Positions 8,857 through 16,849 of a stretch of DNA of 19,582 nucleotides are shown here, piece after piece; the stretch's first letter is position 1, and each line of letters begins with the position of its first letter. The position numbers were made by a program, and so were the translations under genes. This DNA is from Betaproteobacteria bacterium (GTDB taxonomy: Bacteria; Pseudomonadota; Gammaproteobacteria; Burkholderiales; SG8-39), in the NCBI GenBank assembly GCA_009693435.1, contig SHXF01000078.1:1-19582 (forward strand), given 5' to 3'. The notes beneath the pieces were generated by a model. The model did not search any database. It was not told the DNA's origin and saw nothing but the letters and a program-made list of their open reading frames with translations.

Positions 8857-9207
8857 ATGAAAAAGAATCAACTGGGTGTCGGCATGCTGGGCATCATGAT
8901 AGGCTGCATAGTCATTGTGCTTGGCGCAATTGGAGGATTGAAAATCGCTCCTGCGTATATCGAATATTTTCAAATCAAGAAGGCGGTCGTGGCGTTGGCT
9001 CAGGGCGGGGCGCGCGGTTCGGTATCGGAGGTGCGAACGGCATTCGACAAGCGAGCCCAGGTCGATGACATCACGTCGGTGACCAGCCAGGACCTCGAGA
9101 TCAGCAAAGACGGGGGGGATCTGGTGGTGAGTTTTGCCTACCCGAAGAAAATTACGCTGGTCAGCAACGTAAGTCTTCTCATCGAGTTTGCCGGCTCAAG
9201 CAAGTAG
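8857..9207 (+). CDS. DUF4845 single-pass membrane protein
   Basis: A 116-residue protein with a short basic N-terminus (MKKNQLG), one hydrophobic helix (about 8-30) and a small soluble domain (IAPAYIEYFQIKKAVVALAQ near the start, then SVSEVRTAFDKRAQVDDITS) that would lie in the periplasm. This matches DUF4845 proteins, which recur between lepB and rnc in proteobacteria and have no established function that I know of. ATG 8857 follows a GAGG ribosome binding site. The frame opens slightly further upstream (8833) inside lepB, but the downstream ATG fits both the binding site and the positive-inside signal anchor. Confidence 0.88.
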   Translation: MKKNQLGVGMLGIMIGCIVIVLGAIGGLKIAPAYIEYFQIKKAVVALAQGGARGSVSEVRTAFDKRAQVDDITSVTSQDLEISKDGGDLVVSFAYPKKITLVSNVSLLIEFAGSSK

Positions 9208-9222
9208 CGCGTTGGGAGACCA

Positions 9223-9891
9223 ATGAACTGGTCCAACCTGCAGCACGCGATCGGATACCAGTTTTCAGAACCGGAATTGCTGGTACAGGCACTAACGCAC
9301 CGCAGCCTTGGTGCTCCGCACAACGAGCGCCTGGAATTCCTTGGTGACAGTGTCCTGAATTGCGTTATCGCAGCGGAAGTCTTCCACCGGTGTGCTGATT
9401 TCAAGGAGGGCGAACTCTCGCGGACGCGTGCGAATTTTGTGAGGCAGGAGACTCTTAATCTCCTTGCGCAAAAGCTTTCGCTGGGTCAGTACCTGAGGTT
9501 GGGGGAAGGCGAGATGAAGAGCGGAGGGCATAACCGCCCTTCTATCCTTGCGGATGCGCTGGAGGCGCTCCTGGGAGCGATTTTCGTGGATGGCGGATTC
9601 GAGTCCGCACGCGCCGTGGTGCGGTTGCTGTATGCACCGATGTTTCTTGCTCTGGATGCAAAATCAACCGGCAAGGACCCAAAAACCATGCTGCAGGAAC
9701 TGCTTCAGGCACGCCGCCTTCAACTTCCGCTGTATGCCGTGGTGGCAACGATGGGGGCCGCGCACAGTCAGCGTTTCGATGTCGAATGTGTCATTCGGGA
9801 ATTGGCCATTCGCACCGAGGGAAGCGGAACAAGCAGGCGTCACGCCGAGCAACAGGCCGCGCTCCGCGCTTTCGAGCAGATTCGCCGATGA
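9223..9891 (+). CDS. rnc: Ribonuclease III
   Basis: Cleaves double-stranded RNA in rRNA precursors and some mRNAs. Of 222 residues, 1-145 form the catalytic domain with the signature NERLEFLGDS (34-43) and acidic metal ligands Glu38, Asp42, Asp111 and Glu114 (ADALEALLGAIF). Residues 150-220 form a double-stranded-RNA-binding domain, starting DPKTMLQELLQ and ending SRRHAEQQAALRAF. A GGGAG site precedes the ATG. The stop overlaps the era start (ATGA), the conserved rnc-era coupling. RNase III often regulates its own operon by cutting a leader hairpin; I did not find such a hairpin immediately upstream. Confidence 0.97.
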   Translation: MNWSNLQHAIGYQFSEPELLVQALTHRSLGAPHNERLEFLGDSVLNCVIAAEVFHRCADFKEGELSRTRANFVRQETLNLLAQKLSLGQYLRLGEGEMKSGGHNRPSILADALEALLGAIFVDGGFESARAVVRLLYAPMFLALDAKSTGKDPKTMLQELLQARRLQLPLYAVVATMGAAHSQRFDVECVIRELAIRTEGSGTSRRHAEQQAALRAFEQIRR

Positions 9892-10787
9892 ATGGAGACG
9901 TCTACAGATGCGGAACGGTTGCCCTGATCGGGCGTCCCAACGTAGGCAAGTCTACCTTGCTGAATGCGCTCATTGGCACGAAGCTGTCGATTACTTCGAA
10001 CAAGCCGCAAACCACACGCCACCGGATTCGCGGCGTCATTACCCGCCCGGACGCCCAGTTCATATTCGTGGACACACCCGGCTTCCAGACCCGCCACAAA
10101 AGTGCGCTGAATCGAGTCATGAATCGGGGAATTCGGGCCGCATTGGACGATGTCGATGCGGTGATCCTGGTCGTTGAAGCCGGGATTCTCGGCACGGATG
10201 AAATGATGTTGCTTAAGCAATTGCCCGAATCCATGCGCGTTCTGCTTGTCGTAAATAAGACAGACCGCACCACCCGCGACGAACTCATTCCGTTTCTTGC
10301 TGAAGCCGGGAAGCGGGCGGCATTTTCCGAAATATTGCCAGTGAGCGCCCAGAAAAAAAAGGGAATTGGCGAGTTGCTGGACACGCTGAAGAATTATCTT
10401 CCCGTGCGTGGGCCGATCTTCGACGAAACACAATATACCGATCGCAGCGAGCGCTTTATTGCTACCGAACTGGTAAGGGAGAAGTTGTTCCGGCTTCTTG
10501 GCGATGAGCTTCCCTATGGAGCAAGCGTGGTGATCGAGAAATTCGAAGAGGTTGAGAAGCGCCACGGGACTCTTCGTCGAATATTTGCCACTATCATCCT
10601 CGAAAAGGAAAGTCACAAGGCAATTGTCGTGGGCGAGAAGGCCTCGAAGCTCAAGGAGATATCGCGCTCGGCAAGGCTTGATATGGAGCGCCAGTTTGGC
10701 GACAAGGTGTACCTCGAACTCTGGGTCAAGATCCGCGATGGCTGGACCGACGACGAGGCCGCGGTGAGACGCCTCGGTTATGAATGA
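9888..10787 (+). CDS. era: GTPase Era
   Basis: An essential GTPase that binds the 3' end of 16S rRNA during 30S maturation. The 299 residues carry GRPNVGKS (15-22, G1), the switch-I threonines in KPQTTRHRI (G2), DTPG (62-65, G3), NKTD (123-126, G4) and SAQKKKGI (G5). The C-terminal KH domain follows (about 200-290), with VVGEKASKLKEISRSAR as its RNA-binding loop region. The chosen start (ATG 9888) overlaps the rnc stop. The frame opens about 100 nt earlier, but that part does not resemble Era. recO overlaps its 3' end by 8 nt. Confidence 0.97.
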   Translation: MNGDVYRCGTVALIGRPNVGKSTLLNALIGTKLSITSNKPQTTRHRIRGVITRPDAQFIFVDTPGFQTRHKSALNRVMNRGIRAALDDVDAVILVVEAGILGTDEMMLLKQLPESMRVLLVVNKTDRTTRDELIPFLAEAGKRAAFSEILPVSAQKKKGIGELLDTLKNYLPVRGPIFDETQYTDRSERFIATELVREKLFRLLGDELPYGASVVIEKFEEVEKRHGTLRRIFATIILEKESHKAIVVGEKASKLKEISRSARLDMERQFGDKVYLELWVKIRDGWTDDEAAVRRLGYE

Positions 10788-11499
10788 GGGCGGCCGCAGG
10801 AGAGGAGAGGCGTTCGTCCTGCATGCCTATGCGTACAGGGAGACCAGCCTGCTGGTTGAGGCGTTTATCCGTGGTGCGGGCAAGATGATGCTGGTTGCTC
10901 GCGGGGCCCGACGCCCGCGCTCGGCGTTGCGGGGACTCTTGATGTCGTTTCAGCCGCTTTCTCTTGCATGGATTGGAAAAGGCGAAGTCCGAACGTTGTC
11001 ACGGGCCGAATGGATAGGTGGGCAGCGATTGCTGCAGGGGGAAGCATTGCTCTGTGGCTTTTATCTCAATGAACTGCTGTTGCGGTTGCTTGCACGGGAA
11101 GATCCCCATGAAGGCCTATATGACGCCTACAGGGAGGCAATCGGCAACCTCGCAGCAAATCGACCTTCTGCCCCGATACTACGGCGATTCGAAAAATCGC
11201 TGTTGAAGGAGTTGGGTTACGCGATGGTCCTCGATCGCGACGGAATAACCGGCGAGAAAATCCGGTATTCTGAAAGTTACCGATATGATCCGGAAAAAGG
11301 TCCGACTCTCATTGCCCGATCGATACCATTCGAAGCGGTCTATTTCGGCAAGACGCTGATCGACATGGCCGCAGACGATTATGATGATCCAAACACCCTG
11401 CAGCAGAGCAAGACGCTGATGCGGGCGCTAATCGATCATCGGCTTGAGCGGCAAACTCTGAAGAGCCGTCGGATTTTTCGGGAATTGCTGGAACTTTGA
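10780..11499 (+). CDS. recO: DNA repair protein RecO
   Basis: Recombination mediator that helps load RecA onto SSB-coated single-stranded DNA in the RecF pathway. The 239-residue length is typical. The N-terminal OB-fold reads GEAFVLHAYAYRETSLLVEA, followed by a helical C-terminal domain (LLRLLAREDPHEGLYDAY, FEKSLLKELGYA). I see no CxxC-type zinc ligand cluster in the C-terminal half; zinc binding is variable in this family. The start overlaps era by 8 nt. The GGAACTT at its very end is coding (LEL) and has no matching -10. Confidence 0.93.
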   Translation: MNEGGRRRGEAFVLHAYAYRETSLLVEAFIRGAGKMMLVARGARRPRSALRGLLMSFQPLSLAWIGKGEVRTLSRAEWIGGQRLLQGEALLCGFYLNELLLRLLAREDPHEGLYDAYREAIGNLAANRPSAPILRRFEKSLLKELGYAMVLDRDGITGEKIRYSESYRYDPEKGPTLIARSIPFEAVYFGKTLIDMAADDYDDPNTLQQSKTLMRALIDHRLERQTLKSRRIFRELLEL

Positions 11500-11527
11500 G
11501 GCACGCGCAGCCGAGCGGAAAACTTCA

Positions 11528-12271
11528 ATGACAAAGCTTAGCGTCAACATCAATAAAGTGGCACTGCTTCGCAATACGCGTTCCCTTGGTATTCCCGACG
11601 TTATGCGCTTCGCGCGCATCGCCCTGGAAGCAGGGGCGCTTGGCATTACCGTGCATCCGCGCCCGGATGGGCGTCACATTCGGGCGCAGGACGTTCGTGA
11701 ATTGGCGACATTGCTGAAGCATTGGCCGCATGCGGAGTTCAATATCGAAGGAAATCCTTTTCACGGGCTGCTGGATTTCGCTGAAGAGATTGCGCCGGCT
11801 CAGTGCACATTGGTGCCGGACGAAGCGGGGGCATTCACCTCCGATCACGGATGGGATCTGGCCAGGGACGGGGATCGCCTGAAACCCCTAATCGCACGCA
11901 TCCGAAAGCTCGGTGTACGCGTGAGTTTGTTCATGGATCCGACCCCGGATGCAATGCGCAAGGTGCGCGACGCCGGGGCGGATCGTGTCGAACTCTACAC
12001 GGAGCCTTACGCGAGGGCATTTGGCCGCGCGGATGTTCAAAGTGTCGTGGCCTGCTACGCCGAAACGGCAGTGGCGGCGCAGCATTGCGGTTTGGGTGTG
12101 AATGCGGGTCACGACCTCAATCTCGAAAATATCGCGATGTTCTTGCGTTCCGTCCCATCCGTGCTGGAAGTGTCGATCGGCCACGCCTTGATATCCGATG
12201 CGCTTGAACTTGGACTGGAGAAGGCGGTTCGCAAGTATCTGCTGGCAATCCGGGCCGGCATGTCTACGTGA
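11528..12271 (+). CDS. pdxJ: Pyridoxine 5'-phosphate synthase PdxJ (divergent subtype)
   Basis: Condenses deoxyxylulose 5-phosphate with 3-amino-1-hydroxyacetone 1-phosphate in the DXP-dependent vitamin B6 pathway. The 247-residue TIM barrel keeps likely active-site residues: Asn7/Asn9, His43 and His50 (VHPRPDGRHI), Glu74 (FNIEGN) and His195 (VNAGHDLN). The motifs differ from those of E. coli PdxJ: INKVALLRN replaces IDHIATLRN, HPRPDGRH replaces HLREDRRH, and TSDHGWD, VELYTEPYA and EVSIGHALISDAL are present. From memory this matches the form common in Bacteroidetes and Xanthomonadaceae. Position before acpS is the standard one. Its stop overlaps acpS (GTGA). Confidence 0.93.
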   Translation: MTKLSVNINKVALLRNTRSLGIPDVMRFARIALEAGALGITVHPRPDGRHIRAQDVRELATLLKHWPHAEFNIEGNPFHGLLDFAEEIAPAQCTLVPDEAGAFTSDHGWDLARDGDRLKPLIARIRKLGVRVSLFMDPTPDAMRKVRDAGADRVELYTEPYARAFGRADVQSVVACYAETAVAAQHCGLGVNAGHDLNLENIAMFLRSVPSVLEVSIGHALISDALELGLEKAVRKYLLAIRAGMST

Positions 12272-12651
12272 TTCTCGGCATAGGAACCGACTTGTGTGAA
12301 ATCGTGCGCATACAGCGTGCGCTCGAGCGTTATGGCGACCGTTTCGCAAGAAGAATTCTGATGGATGCCGAATTGCCGCGGTTGCGACGCCATCGCAAGC
12401 CGGCTGCTTATCTGGCAAAGCGCTTTGCGGCCAAGGAGGCGTTCTCAAAGGCAATGGGCACGGGAATTCGCCATCCGGTCACTTGGCAGAATGTGGGGGT
12501 TCTCAATGCGCCTTCCGGCGAACCCCGTCTGATTTTTACCGATGCCCTGCAACTTCTGCTGAACGCACGCAGGATAGTGTCGGCACACGTAAGTTTGACG
12601 GACGAAACCGGCATGGCCAGCGCCTTCGTGATTCTCGAAGGAATGTCTTGA
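12268..12651 (+). CDS. acpS: Holo-[acyl-carrier-protein] synthase
   Basis: Transfers 4'-phosphopantetheine from coenzyme A to the serine of ACP; the acpP product at 245 is the expected substrate. The 127 residues carry the two metal-binding signatures: GIGTDL with Asp8, and RFAAKEAFSKAMGTG with Glu57. The length matches E. coli AcpS. The GTG start overlaps the pdxJ stop by 4 nt. The stop overlaps the ATG of a 25-codon ORF (TGATG), whose strong AAGGA ribosome binding site lies inside the last codons of acpS. Confidence 0.96.
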   Translation: MILGIGTDLCEIVRIQRALERYGDRFARRILMDAELPRLRRHRKPAAYLAKRFAAKEAFSKAMGTGIRHPVTWQNVGVLNAPSGEPRLIFTDALQLLLNARRIVSAHVSLTDETGMASAFVILEGMS

Positions 12652-12728
12652 TGCAGGCGCAACTCAGTCGGGGTAAGTCCAAATTGGGAAATGCAACGGG
12701 CCGCGCTGCCCCGTTCGGCGCTAGATAA
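12651..12728 (+). CDS. 25-codon bridging mini-ORF between acpS and nagZ
   Basis: ATG 12651 shares a base with the acpS stop (TGATG) and lies 8 nt after a strong AAGGA site (12638-12642). The frame reads MQAQLSRGKSKLGNATGRAA then PFGAR, and ends in a TAA whose last base starts the nagZ ATG (TAATG). The product would be basic, with 5 Lys/Arg and no acidic residue. nagZ itself lacks a clear ribosome binding site, so this ORF could act as a translational coupler. It might also be a chance frame after loss of a longer gene. I do not recognise the peptide. Confidence 0.45.
   Translation: MQAQLSRGKSKLGNATGRAAPFGAR
12701..12721 (+). repeat. Short inverted repeat just before nagZ
   Basis: A local hairpin can form from an AACGGG arm and a CCCGTT arm inside the 3' half of the bridging mini-ORF, a few bases before the nagZ ATG. 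It has no T-run and is not a terminator. If formed, it could mask nagZ initiation unless a ribosome translating the mini-ORF opens it. Confidence 0.3.
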
Positions 12729-13741
12729 TGGTCTCGATGCCTCTCGGCCCAGTGATGCTCGATGTGGCCGGTCTGGAATTAACTGCCGACGAACGCCGGA
12801 TGCTCGCGCATCCGCTTGTCGGTGGAATCATCCTGTTTGCAAGGAACTATGAATCGCCGTCGCAGTTGGTGGCTCTTGTTGCATCAATTCGCGAACTCCG
12901 ATCGCCGAACCTCCTCATTTCCGTCGATCACGAAGGGGGGCGAGTACAACGTTTCAGATCCGGATTTACGACGATTCCGCCAATGCGCATGCTGGGCGCA
13001 CTCTGGAAGGATAATGCGGAACGGGCGGTGGAAGCAGCCGGCGCGATAGGATGCATAATCGGGACGGAGCTTCAATATCACGGCATAGACTTCAGTTTTA
13101 CTCCGGTGCTGGACGTTGATTTCGGACTGTCCAGCGTGATCGGCGATCGTGCATTTTCGGACAATCCCGCTGCGATTCAAGTGCTTGCCGCCGCGCTCGT
13201 CGAAGGCCTGATGGCAGCGGGAGCGGCGGCGGTAGGGAAGCATTTTCCGGGTCACGGTCACGTTGCGGCGGATTCGCACGCCGAGCTGCCCGTGGACGAC
13301 CGCGAGTGGTCGAGTATCGAAAGCATGGACATACAGCCGTATCGCGGGTTGATTCGCAAAGGTCTTGCTGCAGTTATGCCTGCGCACGTGATATATCCTC
13401 GGGTCGACTCGCATCCTGCGGGGTTTTCGGCGGTGTGGCTGAAGACGATCTTGCGCGGACAACTGGGCTTTAGCGGCATGATCTTCAGTGACGATTTGTC
13501 AATGAAAGGTGCCGGTGTCGCTGGGAATATCTGCGATCGCGGGCGGCTGGCCCTCGATTCAGGATGCGATATGGTGCTCGTGTGCAATGATCCCGCGGCC
13601 TCGATGCAATTGATGGACGGACTGAAGGCTGGTCCCATTGACACAACAAAAGCGGATCGAATGCGCGGTCGTCATTTGAGTCAGCCTTGGCCCGAGAGGT
13701 ACAATCAGGCCATCGCCATAGTTCATGCGATGAACTCGTGA
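12728..13741 (+). CDS. nagZ: Beta-N-acetylhexosaminidase NagZ
   Basis: Cytoplasmic GH3 enzyme that removes GlcNAc from anhydromuropeptides during peptidoglycan recycling; its product signals to ampC-type beta-lactamase control in species that have it. The 337 residues show SVDHEGGRVQRF (65-76), KHFPGHGHVAADSH (171-184; Asp182 and His184 form the mobile His/Asp catalytic loop) and FSDDLSM (253-259), which carries the Asp nucleophile. ATG 12728 overlaps the mini-ORF stop (TAATG). ATG 12737 gives the family-like N-terminus MPLGPVMLDV and is equally possible. No clear Shine-Dalgarno precedes either. The stop overlaps a GTG that may start udg. Confidence 0.95.
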   Translation: MVSMPLGPVMLDVAGLELTADERRMLAHPLVGGIILFARNYESPSQLVALVASIRELRSPNLLISVDHEGGRVQRFRSGFTTIPPMRMLGALWKDNAERAVEAAGAIGCIIGTELQYHGIDFSFTPVLDVDFGLSSVIGDRAFSDNPAAIQVLAAALVEGLMAAGAAAVGKHFPGHGHVAADSHAELPVDDREWSSIESMDIQPYRGLIRKGLAAVMPAHVIYPRVDSHPAGFSAVWLKTILRGQLGFSGMIFSDDLSMKGAGVAGNICDRGRLALDSGCDMVLVCNDPAASMQLMDGLKAGPIDTTKADRMRGRHLSQPWPERYNQAIAIVHAMNS

Positions 13742-13743
13742 CC

Positions 13744-14409
13744 ATGGGTTCAAAGGCAGACCAGTTTGATCTGTCGTGCAGGGATTGTCCCAGGCTCTGT
13801 AATTTTCTTGATTCGGTGCGCGAAAGGCAGCCTGGTTATCATGCGTTGCCAGTGCCTTCATTTGGCGATGCGAAGGCGCGCTTGCTGGTGGTTGGGCTGG
13901 CACCCGGCATGCACGGCGCAAACCGCACAGGCAGGCCATTTACGGGGGACTACGCGGGAATTCTGCTTTTCCGGACATTGCACAAATTCGGTTATGGCAG
14001 CCATGCCGGGAGCGATGATCCCGCTGATGGGTTGAAACTGCGAGGATGCCGGATCACCAATGCGGTAAAGTGCCTTCCCCCTGAAAATAAGCCGGAGACC
14101 TCCGAGATAAAGCAGTGCAATCGCTATCTGTCCGCGGAAATTGCCGGTGCGCCCCCGCGTGCAATTCTTGCGCTTGGCGGAATTGCCCATGGAGCGGTTT
14201 TGCGGGCCTTCAACCTCAAGCCATCCGCTTACCGGTTTGCACACCGCGCAGTCCACAGCCTGGGCAGATCACCGATTGCGCCTCTGGGAATCCGGCTTTT
14301 CGATAGCTACCATTGCAGCCGATACAATACACAGACGAAGCGCCTCACAGATATCATGTTTGAAGCGGTTTTCCAGGACATTGGCCGCTATCTCGCCGAG
14401 ACAACGTGA
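13744..14409 (+). CDS. Family 5 uracil-DNA glycosylase (UDGb)
   Basis: Removes uracil, and in characterised members hypoxanthine and other deaminated bases, from DNA as the first step of base excision repair. The 221 residues contain the family 5 motif GLAPGMHGANRTGRPFTGD (51-69), where the usual catalytic polar residue is replaced by Ala53, and the second motif HCSRYN (190-195). Likely 4Fe-4S ligands are Cys12, Cys15, Cys110 and Cys125. GTG 13738 overlaps the nagZ stop (GTGA) and would add two residues; ATG 13744 follows directly. The stop overlaps the uvrC start, so a base excision and a nucleotide excision repair gene are coupled. Confidence 0.9.
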   Translation: MGSKADQFDLSCRDCPRLCNFLDSVRERQPGYHALPVPSFGDAKARLLVVGLAPGMHGANRTGRPFTGDYAGILLFRTLHKFGYGSHAGSDDPADGLKLRGCRITNAVKCLPPENKPETSEIKQCNRYLSAEIAGAPPRAILALGGIAHGAVLRAFNLKPSAYRFAHRAVHSLGRSPIAPLGIRLFDSYHCSRYNTQTKRLTDIMFEAVFQDIGRYLAETT

Positions 14410-16271
14410 CACTCCCGGGTTGCCAGCGCACCGATAATGTCGTTGTGCAAACGGAAGACGCCTCTTCAGCGGGGTTCGACGCCACGGTGTTCTTGTCCGG
14501 CCTGCCAGGCCTTCCGGGCGTCTACCGGATGTTCAACTCGGAAGGAGAGATGCTGTACGTGGGTAAGGCCCGCGATCTGAAAAAGCGGGTTTCTTCCTAC
14601 TTCCAGAAGGGCGGTCACGGCCCGCGCATCTCCATGATGCTGACACAGGTTGCGGGTGTGGAGGTGACGGTAACCCGTTCCGAAGGCGAGGCGCTGATCC
14701 TGGAAAGCAATCTGATCAAGTCGCTTGCACCGCGGTATAACATTCTTTTCCGGGATGACAAGTCATATCCCTATCTGGTGCTGGGAGGAGAGCAATTTTC
14801 CCGGCTGGGCTTCCATCGGGGTGCGATGGACAAAGCCGACAAGTACTTTGGACCGTTTCCCCACGCGGGCGCGGTGCGGGAAAGTATCCAGTTGCTGCAG
14901 CGCGTATTTCGTCTCAGGACGTGTGACAAATCGGTTTTCTCCAATCGTTCGAGGCCCTGCCTGCTGCACCAGATCCATCGCTGTTCAGCACCCTGTGTTG
15001 GCCTTATTGCGACCGAACAATACGCTGAAGACGTCCGCGACGCGAAGTTGTTCCTTGAAGGTCGTAGTGATGACGTCGTGGCCCGACTTGCGGCCAGGAT
15101 GCAGCATGCATCCGATGCACAACGCTTCGAAGATGCTGCCCTTTATCGGGATCAGATCCAATCGCTCTCGAAAGTAAAGCAGCGTCAGTATGCCGACACC
15201 GGATCGGACCTGGATGCCGATATCATCGGACTGGCGCAGGATCATGGTTTGGTTTGCGTCAATCTCGTCATGGTGCGCGGCGGGCGTCACCTTGGGGACA
15301 GAAGTTTCTTTCCACAGAACGCCCAAGGACAACCGTCCGACGAAGTTCTCCGTGCCTTCATTGCGCAGCACTATCTGGACCGCCCGGCGCCGGATGTGAT
15401 AGTGGTCGGGGAAACTGTGCCGGAAATGGAGCTGCTTCTCGCCGAGCATACGGGCCACAAAGTTCATGTTGTCGCCGCGCCGACAGGCGAACGCCGCGCC
15501 GGTCTTGAAATGGCGCGCAAGAATGCGGCACAGGCAATCCGGCAGCGATTACTGGAACAGGGTGCCCAGGAAGCGCGCCTTGCCGCGATGCGCGACGCGC
15601 TTGGACTGCCGGAGAGTATCAAACGGATCGAGTGCTTTGATGCCAGTCACACCCAGGGAGAGGCTACAGTGACGTCCTGCGTGGTGTACGACGGCCATGA
15701 CATGCGGCGCAGTGACTACAGGAGGTACAACATATCCGGCGTAACGCCCGGCGACGATTATGGCGCGATCAAGCAAGCGCTCACGCGCCGCTATGCCAAC
15801 CTCGCAAGCGGAGAAGGTGTAGCACCGGATTTGATCATGATTGATGGCGGTAAGGGACAGATCCACACAGCGCGGGATGCTCTCGCCGAAATCGGGCTGA
15901 GCGACATTTTGATTCTGGGTATTGCCAAAGGACCGGGACGCAAGCCAGGACTCGAGGAGTTATGGCTTGGCGATGCCGCGGAGTCGATCACACTTCCGCC
16001 CGAACACCCCGGACTGCATCTACTGCAAAGCATACGGGATGAGGCTCATCGCTTCGCCATTACTGGCCACCGGGCGCGCCGGGCCAAACGGCGTGTTACG
16101 TCCACGCTCGAGGGCATTTCGGGGATTGGGGCAAAGCGCCGGCGTCAGCTATTGACTCATTTCGGCGGAATCAAGGGGATAATGGGAGCTAGCGTGGAAG
16201 ACCTCGCGCAAGTCGAAGGCATTAGTCTCAAGCTGGCAGACAAGCTATACCAAGTACTTCATGCCAGTTAA
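14406..16271 (+). CDS. uvrC: Excinuclease ABC subunit C
   Basis: Makes both incisions around UvrB-bound DNA lesions. Domains in order: GIY-YIG nuclease (about 36-110; GVYRMF, LYVGKARDLKKRVSSYF), a cysteine region (Cys173, Cys185, Cys193, Cys197, with the same spacing as the four 4Fe-4S ligands I recall for E. coli UvrC), UVR motif (about 225-258), RNase H-like 5' nuclease (about 405-560; FDASHTQGEA, MIDGGKGQ) and a helix-hairpin-helix pair (about 568-620). GTG 14406 overlaps the udg stop (GTGA) and adds about 20 residues compared with E. coli; GTG 14445 would match the family length better. pgsA overlaps its last 11 nt. Confidence 0.96.
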   Translation: MTLPGCQRTDNVVVQTEDASSAGFDATVFLSGLPGLPGVYRMFNSEGEMLYVGKARDLKKRVSSYFQKGGHGPRISMMLTQVAGVEVTVTRSEGEALILESNLIKSLAPRYNILFRDDKSYPYLVLGGEQFSRLGFHRGAMDKADKYFGPFPHAGAVRESIQLLQRVFRLRTCDKSVFSNRSRPCLLHQIHRCSAPCVGLIATEQYAEDVRDAKLFLEGRSDDVVARLAARMQHASDAQRFEDAALYRDQIQSLSKVKQRQYADTGSDLDADIIGLAQDHGLVCVNLVMVRGGRHLGDRSFFPQNAQGQPSDEVLRAFIAQHYLDRPAPDVIVVGETVPEMELLLAEHTGHKVHVVAAPTGERRAGLEMARKNAAQAIRQRLLEQGAQEARLAAMRDALGLPESIKRIECFDASHTQGEATVTSCVVYDGHDMRRSDYRRYNISGVTPGDDYGAIKQALTRRYANLASGEGVAPDLIMIDGGKGQIHTARDALAEIGLSDILILGIAKGPGRKPGLEELWLGDAAESITLPPEHPGLHLLQSIRDEAHRFAITGHRARRAKRRVTSTLEGISGIGAKRRRQLLTHFGGIKGIMGASVEDLAQVEGISLKLADKLYQVLHAS

Positions 16272-16827
16272 CATCCCAAACTTGCTGACATGGTTGCGAA
16301 TCCTGCTGATCCCACTTGTTGTGGGTGTCTTCTACTTTCCCGAATCGTGGCTTTCGGCACTTGAGAAGAATCTATTTGCTACGGTGATATTTACTGTCGC
16401 CGCTACCACGGACTGGTTGGATGGATATCTTGCCCGCAGACTTAATCAGACGTCCGCATTCGGTGCTTTTCTGGATCCGGTAGCGGATAAATTGATGGTC
16501 GTCGCCGCATTGATCATATTGGTAGAGATTTCCCGGGTGAACGCCATAGTGGCGATGATTATCATCGGCAGAGAAATAGCAATTTCTGCCTTGCGGGAAT
16601 GGATGGCGAAAATCGGCGAGGGGAAAAGCGTTGCTGTTAATGTTCTCGGCAAGATCAAAACGGTTTCACAGATGATTGCCATTCCAATGTTGCTGTACCA
16701 CGAACCGCTGTATTCCTTTGACCCGCAGATCTGGGGAACATGGCTGATATATTTTTCCGCTGGAATGACTCTTGTTTCGATGATTTATTATGTGATCAAG
16801 GCTGGCCGCGGATCTTCGGCGGGTTAG
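16261..16827 (+). CDS. pgsA: CDP-diacylglycerol-glycerol-3-phosphate phosphatidyltransferase
   Basis: Makes phosphatidylglycerol phosphate from CDP-diacylglycerol and glycerol 3-phosphate in the inner membrane, the committed step to phosphatidylglycerol and cardiolipin. The 188 residues form several hydrophobic helices. The CDP-alcohol phosphotransferase motif D-x2-D-G-x2-A-R-x8-G-x3-D-x3-D is intact at 51-76 (DWLDGYLARR, then FGAFLDPVADK). The N-terminus MPVNIPNLLTWLRI is typical. The start lies inside the last 11 nt of uvrC, as in many proteobacteria. About 100 bp separate it from tRNA(Gly), which has its own promoter. Confidence 0.96.
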   Translation: MPVNIPNLLTWLRILLIPLVVGVFYFPESWLSALEKNLFATVIFTVAATTDWLDGYLARRLNQTSAFGAFLDPVADKLMVVAALIILVEISRVNAIVAMIIIGREIAISALREWMAKIGEGKSVAVNVLGKIKTVSQMIAIPMLLYHEPLYSFDPQIWGTWLIYFSAGMTLVSMIYYVIKAGRGSSAG

Positions 16828-16849
16828 CTGAAATCAGCAGGGTTGAAAT

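Noticed and set aside
9840..10616. Minus-strand open frame of 258 codons opposite rnc/era
   Set aside because: Antisense shadow of Era and the end of RNase III, with no recognisable domain or ribosome binding site.
11491..11497. Perfect sigma-E -35 box GGAACTT at the end of recO
   Set aside because: It encodes the last residues of RecO, and no TCTAA-like -10 lies 15-16 nt downstream.
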